From contig JARWIR010000036.1 of NCBI GenBank assembly GCA_029959085.1, positions 992,001 to 1,056,000 of the forward strand: a DNA stretch of 64,000 bases, given 5' to 3'. This DNA is from Nemophila menziesii (Eukaryota > Streptophyta > Magnoliopsida > Boraginales > Hydrophyllaceae). The first letter of the stretch is position 1. Each line of letters starts with the position of its first letter. Of this stretch, positions 60,454 to 64,000 are shown piece after piece. Both the position numbers and the translations under genes were made by a program. The notes beneath the pieces are model-generated. The model saw nothing but the letters and a program-made list of their open reading frames with translations, did no database searches and had not been told where the DNA came from.

Positions 60454-60524
60454 GCTCGGTGGAAATGAAGGTTGGGAGGCTCGATGGAAATGAAGGTTGG
60501 GAGGCTCGGTGGAAATGAAGGTAG
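60454..60524. repeat. 25-bp tandem repeat, ~2.8 copies
   Basis: GCTCGGTGGAAATGAAGG-starting monomers at 60,454, 60,479 and 60,504, nearly identical (one G/A change in copy 2). Confidence 0.9.
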
Positions 60525-60640
60525 ATTTTTTTATTTTGTTTGGCCCCACTTATTGCTTCTCTTTTGTTTTTTTGGCCACCACTTATGTTTTGCCAGAATC
60601 GATCCTGGTTTCCAGAATCGAAACTTTGAAATATAATATA

Positions 60641-60848
60641 GATATATATAAATTAATTACCTACATCCATCAATAATCAAATAACTTATATCTAGATTAA
60701 ATGTGTAAAATATTAAATTAGGAGTTGATTATCTAAATCCCTCCAACTAATATTTTCCTTGATATAAGAACAAAATTCTAACTAGATTTGACCAAACATG
60801 TATATCAAAAAAATCCAATTGATATTCACGGCACTTATATGCCTATAA
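60641..60848 (-). repeat. ~205-bp direct repeat, left copy (downstream of ERF)
   Basis: Matches 61,266-61,475, with both ending at GGCACTTATATGCCTATA. As the right copy is the upstream flank of the minus-strand ERF gene, this copy is probably the upstream flank of a second, lost gene copy. Confidence 0.85.
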
Positions 60849-61257
60849 AAAGTGAATCTTTTTTGTGAATCTTTTTTGTGAATCTTTTTTGGACTTGAAC
60901 TGCAGGAATGTCTCCTTAACCATCTTCTTAATCGGAGGGGTGGTAAAATTTGTCAAAGCATTAGGTCCTTGTATTTTAAGGGCGACACTGTCGTAAACCA
61001 TGCAAGCTTCTTCAACAGTATCAAAAGTACCCAACCACGTTTCTTTGGGTCTCTAATCTCACACGCCCATCTTCCCATTGTCGTAGTCGTACACCGCGAT
61101 ACTTTGAAACCTTGCCTGTCGTTTTCTTAGGTAGCCGAGAAACTTCTTGGACCACCCTCATAGGCTTTGGTTTTAAAGCTTTTTTACTTTTAATGCCATT
61201 ACTGTTATCTTTCTCCGTAGCTGTTTCTATTTTGATTTCATTAATATTCCTGTTCAC
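60843..61257 (-). pseudogene. AP2/ERF transcription factor pseudogene
   Basis: A Lys-rich N-terminal part ends in PKPMRVVQEVSRLPKK, then the AP2 domain begins (SKYRGVRLRQW). A one-base loss shifts the frame just after this, where the next frame reads EIRDPKK. A second shift precedes [22 protein letters not shown] and the NALTNF end of the domain. All hallmark AP2 segments (YRGVR, EIRDP, WLGTF, the AYD-type VYD and the final NF) are therefore present but in three frames. The layout and short N-terminus recall the cytokinin response factor/Pti6 branch of ERFs, DNA-binding regulators of GCC-box-type promoters. No ATG is seen at the open frame's start, only GTG at 61,255-61,257. The 3' end has a 13-bp triplication. 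Almost certainly non-functional. Confidence 0.8.
60852..60890. repeat. 13-bp perfect triplication at ERF 3' end
   Basis: GTGAATCTTTTTT is repeated three times without change within the last codons of the ERF pseudogene frame. Replication slippage is likely. Confidence 0.95.
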
Positions 61258-61265
61258 ATGTTCCC

Positions 61266-61475
61266 TATATAAATTAGTTACCTCTATCCATCAATAATAA
61301 AATAACTTCGTATCTAGATTAAATGTGTAAAATGTTAAATTAGGAGTTGATTACTTAAATCCTTCCAACTAATATTTTTCTTCATATAAGAACAAACTTC
61401 TAACTATATTTGACCAAACATGGATATCAAAAAAACCAACTGATATTCACGGCACTTATATGCCTATACAAAATA
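61266..61475 (-). repeat. ~205-bp direct repeat, right copy (ERF upstream flank)
   Basis: Begins TATATAAATTAGTTACC. It contains TATATAAA on the side nearest the ERF frame and ends GGCACTTATATGCC. A third, more diverged relative starts near 63,290. Confidence 0.85.
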
Positions 61476-62430
61476 ATATGTTAGCTTTTTTATTTGTATA
61501 ATAACGTGCAACTATTAGATGATATAATAAGATATTAATTTAATAAATTAGTTTTAAGTAAATATAATGTTGATAGACTAATTAAAATTCGAAACTACAT
61601 ACATATAAATTTACATGGTATTTTAATTCTTGAAAACTAAAATTATTACTTTAAAAAAATACATATGAATTATGACATTAAAACTGTAAATCCAAGTAAA
61701 TTGTGTAAACAAGGATGAAAGTTACATTACAGAGGATATTCATTTTGTAAAAATGAAATGGTTAACAATCTTTTCCTTGTATATGAAATAAGAAAATATG
61801 TAATTATATATTTTTATTATGAATACTACTAATTATAATTTTAAATTTTTTGATAAAACACGAATTAATTAGAGAAATTTAACTTTCTTTAAAACAATAA
61901 CAAATCTAAAAAAATTTAACCAATCAAAAGAAGTAGCAACTTTCCTAAATTTGTAAAATATAAATCGATTTATAAATATAAACCAGATTTAATATAAAGT
62001 TCTTTATACATACTTCTAATCTAAGATTACAAATAAAAACGAGTAAGTGACTTCTATGTCCACAGTTTCTCTTGGTTGTATTTGAAAAAATTATAAATAA
62101 AATTAGTACTTTTTTAAATTAAAATTACATTTATATCATGTAAAAATAATTATCTTATCATAGAGTGAAAACATGTTTGATTTTTGTTTTCTTCTTCTAT
62201 CCAAATAAGAGGTAGTGATTGATAATATGGAGTTATTATTGATTCACAAACTTAAACATATTTTAGTGGATATGGTCTTTATCTTACTAGGTTGTCAATG
62301 ATCCAAAACTTCTAAATTTTGACAAGTTTAATTCAAACAAGGGTATTTTTTTGTAAACCATATTTGATACGTTGTATTTATGTCAAAATATGAGCTATTT
62401 GTGGGTCTTTGTGTGTTATAAAATAAAATG
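61476..62430. other. AT-rich ERF upstream flank, duplicated further right
   Basis: No gene. About 61,476-62,050 reappears in diverged form at about 63,440-63,990, sharing AATTATGACATTAAAACT, GAGGATATTCAT/GAAGGATATTCAT and CCTTGTATATGAAA-type segments. Confidence 0.6.
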
Positions 62431-62439
62431 CTAAAGTTG

Positions 62440-63095
62440 AGGACTCACAAACCGCAAGTATACGGTTGTCCAAGTAATAAAACGATAAATCGGATTCGTT
62501 CGTAGGGCAACTCAAGTGTGAATCAATCAGTGATTTAATTGCATGTAACTAAGACAGAAATAAATTTAAAACTAAATTACGCAAAGAAAATAAATGCAAG
62601 CATATAAAGATGAGTTAGATGAAAGAATGAGAAGTGGTACTTGAATCTCGCAAGGATCTACCTATATTTATATAATTAATGTATCGTTTAAGAGCTGAAT
62701 TGGTAATTATGCATTAGTCAGTGTGGAATTAGGAGCTATCGTACATTATTATAAACCCCGTTACCTACTTTCGAATGGTTTTAGTCTCTTACACAATTGG
62801 ATATTGTTTAGTCAGGTCATTGGCGATTACCAACGGCTATTACCTAAGTCCGTAATTAAACCCCTGTCAACGTGATCGTTTCCCTACCAAAGTGAATAGC
62901 CTAATTACTCAATCCTATTTCTAATTGGCAGAAATAAAAATAGTAATTATTATGCGATAATTGTCAATACAAAAATACCCAATATAATTTATATCAAATA
63001 ATCTCACATTCAAAAAAACATCAATTAAAATAAACAAGGGTTTAACCAACAACCTAATTAAAGGAGAGTTTTAAAATTCAAAAAAATCAAACAGA
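62440..63095 (-). mobile_element. Gypsy-type LTR remnant
   Basis: The sequence CTCACAAACCGCAAGTATACGG, with a GGATTCGTTCGTAGGGC block and a long middle ending in AATTATTATGCGATAATTG, resembles the architecture of the LTRs at 16,245 and 48,604 (GCAAGTAT... then GATTCGTTC...). It is diverged, and I could not fix its ends or a target duplication. It separates the two halves of the duplicated ERF flank. Confidence 0.45.
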
Positions 63096-63289
63096 CCCCA
63101 GTTGAAAAAATTGACTTTTTTTAAGCTATAAACATTTTTTCTAGATAATGGGTGTGTTGGGTGAGAAGGGATTATTCGAATGTTCTTTCTAATTAATGAA
63201 TGTGTTTTATTTAATTTTTTATTATAATTTAAAGATGATGGCTTATTTTTAAAAGTGAGTCGGCTAAGGCTTATTTTCAATTCTTTTTC

Positions 63290-64000
63290 TACATCCATCA
63301 CTAATCAAATAACATTAAGATATAATTATCTAAATCAAACCAACAAATATTTTTCTTGATATAAGAACAAATAACTAAATAGATGTGAATAAAAAAGGAT
63401 ATGAAAATAACTAATTGACACATACAACACTTAACTTTCTTTGCATAACAATATCTAATTATGAGATGATATATAATTTCATAAATTTTTTTTAAGTAAA
63501 AAAAGTTTATAAACTTTTTGATTAGCACTTGTACAAGATTCCAAAATACAAACATATAAAGTAATTCTAACAGATTTCAATTTTCCAAAACTAAATTTAT
63601 TATTAATGAAATACATATAAATTATGACATTAAAACTATAAATCCAGATAATTAGTGTAGACAAAATGAAACTTACTTTATGAAGGATATTCATAATTTT
63701 GAAATGAAATGGTCAACAATCTTTCCCCTGTATATGAAACAACAACAAAAATAATTATTTATTTTAATTATTATTACTGCTAATTACAATTAGAAAAAAA
63801 TTGAGTTAATAGGAGGATTTTAATTTTTTTTAAAACAACAACAAATATGGAAAAATTTAATCAACTCAAAGAAGTAACATCATGTAAAATATAAATCGAT
63901 TTATATGTGTAAACTAGACAGATAACTTACTATATCCTTTCTTTTAGTCTAAGATTAGACATAAAATAATTGTTTTTAAACATAAAATTATGTGTAAAAG
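63290..64000. repeat. Diverged second copy of the ERF upstream flank
   Basis: CTACATCCATCACTAATCAAATAAC and the sequence after it match 60,650/61,275 and then 61,476-62,050 with many substitutions and indels, continuing past the window edge. No ERF coding sequence is found just downstream on the minus strand. Confidence 0.65.

Larger units (their letters stand above)
58795..60640 (-). other. Possible 5' exons/promoter region of the homeodomain fragment
   Basis: Several minus-strand intervals carry plausible exon borders: one ending at a GTAAGT donor near 58,931, one with TTTAG acceptor and GTAAAAG donor near 59,575-59,625, and one ending in ...GAAACTGAAAAG|GTAAAC near 59,696. None joins into a long coding frame. 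A more GC-rich patch at about 59,740-60,060 resembles a 5' UTR or first exon. No protein family is recognised, so this remains a guess. Confidence 0.25.

Overview
Nuclear DNA of a flowering plant, probably a eudicot. It is AT-rich, almost gene-free and dominated by plant transposons: an L1-type LINE, Athila-like Ty3/gypsy LTR elements, a small LTR-element cluster, and Stowaway and other MITEs. The host-gene remnants belong to plant-type families (DUF724, AP2/ERF, zinc-finger homeodomain). I cannot name the species. I see no prokaryotic, viral-operon or CRISPR features.

Positions 1 to about 55,968 are a tandem array of a diverged 5.6-5.9 kb unit and extend past the left edge of the window. Unit starts are clear at 1, 5861, 11541, 24979, 41100 and about 46701; the other copies are internally deleted or fused. 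About 37.7 kb of the window is array sequence. A full unit holds, in order: an AT-rich leader; a palindromic ~38-bp minisatellite block ending in a (TA)n/(CA)n tract; a segment with a TATA-like box and a tRNA-Met PBS-like motif; three exon-like pieces of a DUF724 pseudogene; a T-rich tract; and a second, longer minisatellite block. All preserved DUF724 copies share one in-frame stop, so the gene was probably dead before the array amplified. The copy at 33,027-33,604 keeps the longest open exon.

Three large insertions break the array. (1) 14,320-23,248 lies between 109-bp direct repeats. It holds an unidentified spliced-gene fragment and a gypsy solo LTR (TSD TATGC) that is itself split by an L1-type LINE with intact ORF1 and a lightly damaged ORF2. 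(2) 35,347-38,461 is a compact LTR-retroelement cluster (LTR-int-LTR-int-LTR on the minus strand) abutting an inverted internal copy. (3) 48,604-54,859 is an Athila-like element on the minus strand (TSD AATGA) with one full and one truncated LTR, only the end of pol, a small coiled-coil/acidic ORF and hairpin-rich GC repeats.

Right of the array (55,969-64,000) is unrelated, non-tandem DNA. It contains a short ZF-HD-like homeodomain exon (58,626-58,794, minus) and a frameshifted AP2/ERF gene (60,843-61,257, minus) flanked by ~205-bp direct repeats. A diverged duplication of the upstream flank and an LTR remnant near 62.4-63.1 kb follow. LINE ORF1 is the only long intact reading frame in the window. 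No functional host gene can be asserted with confidence.
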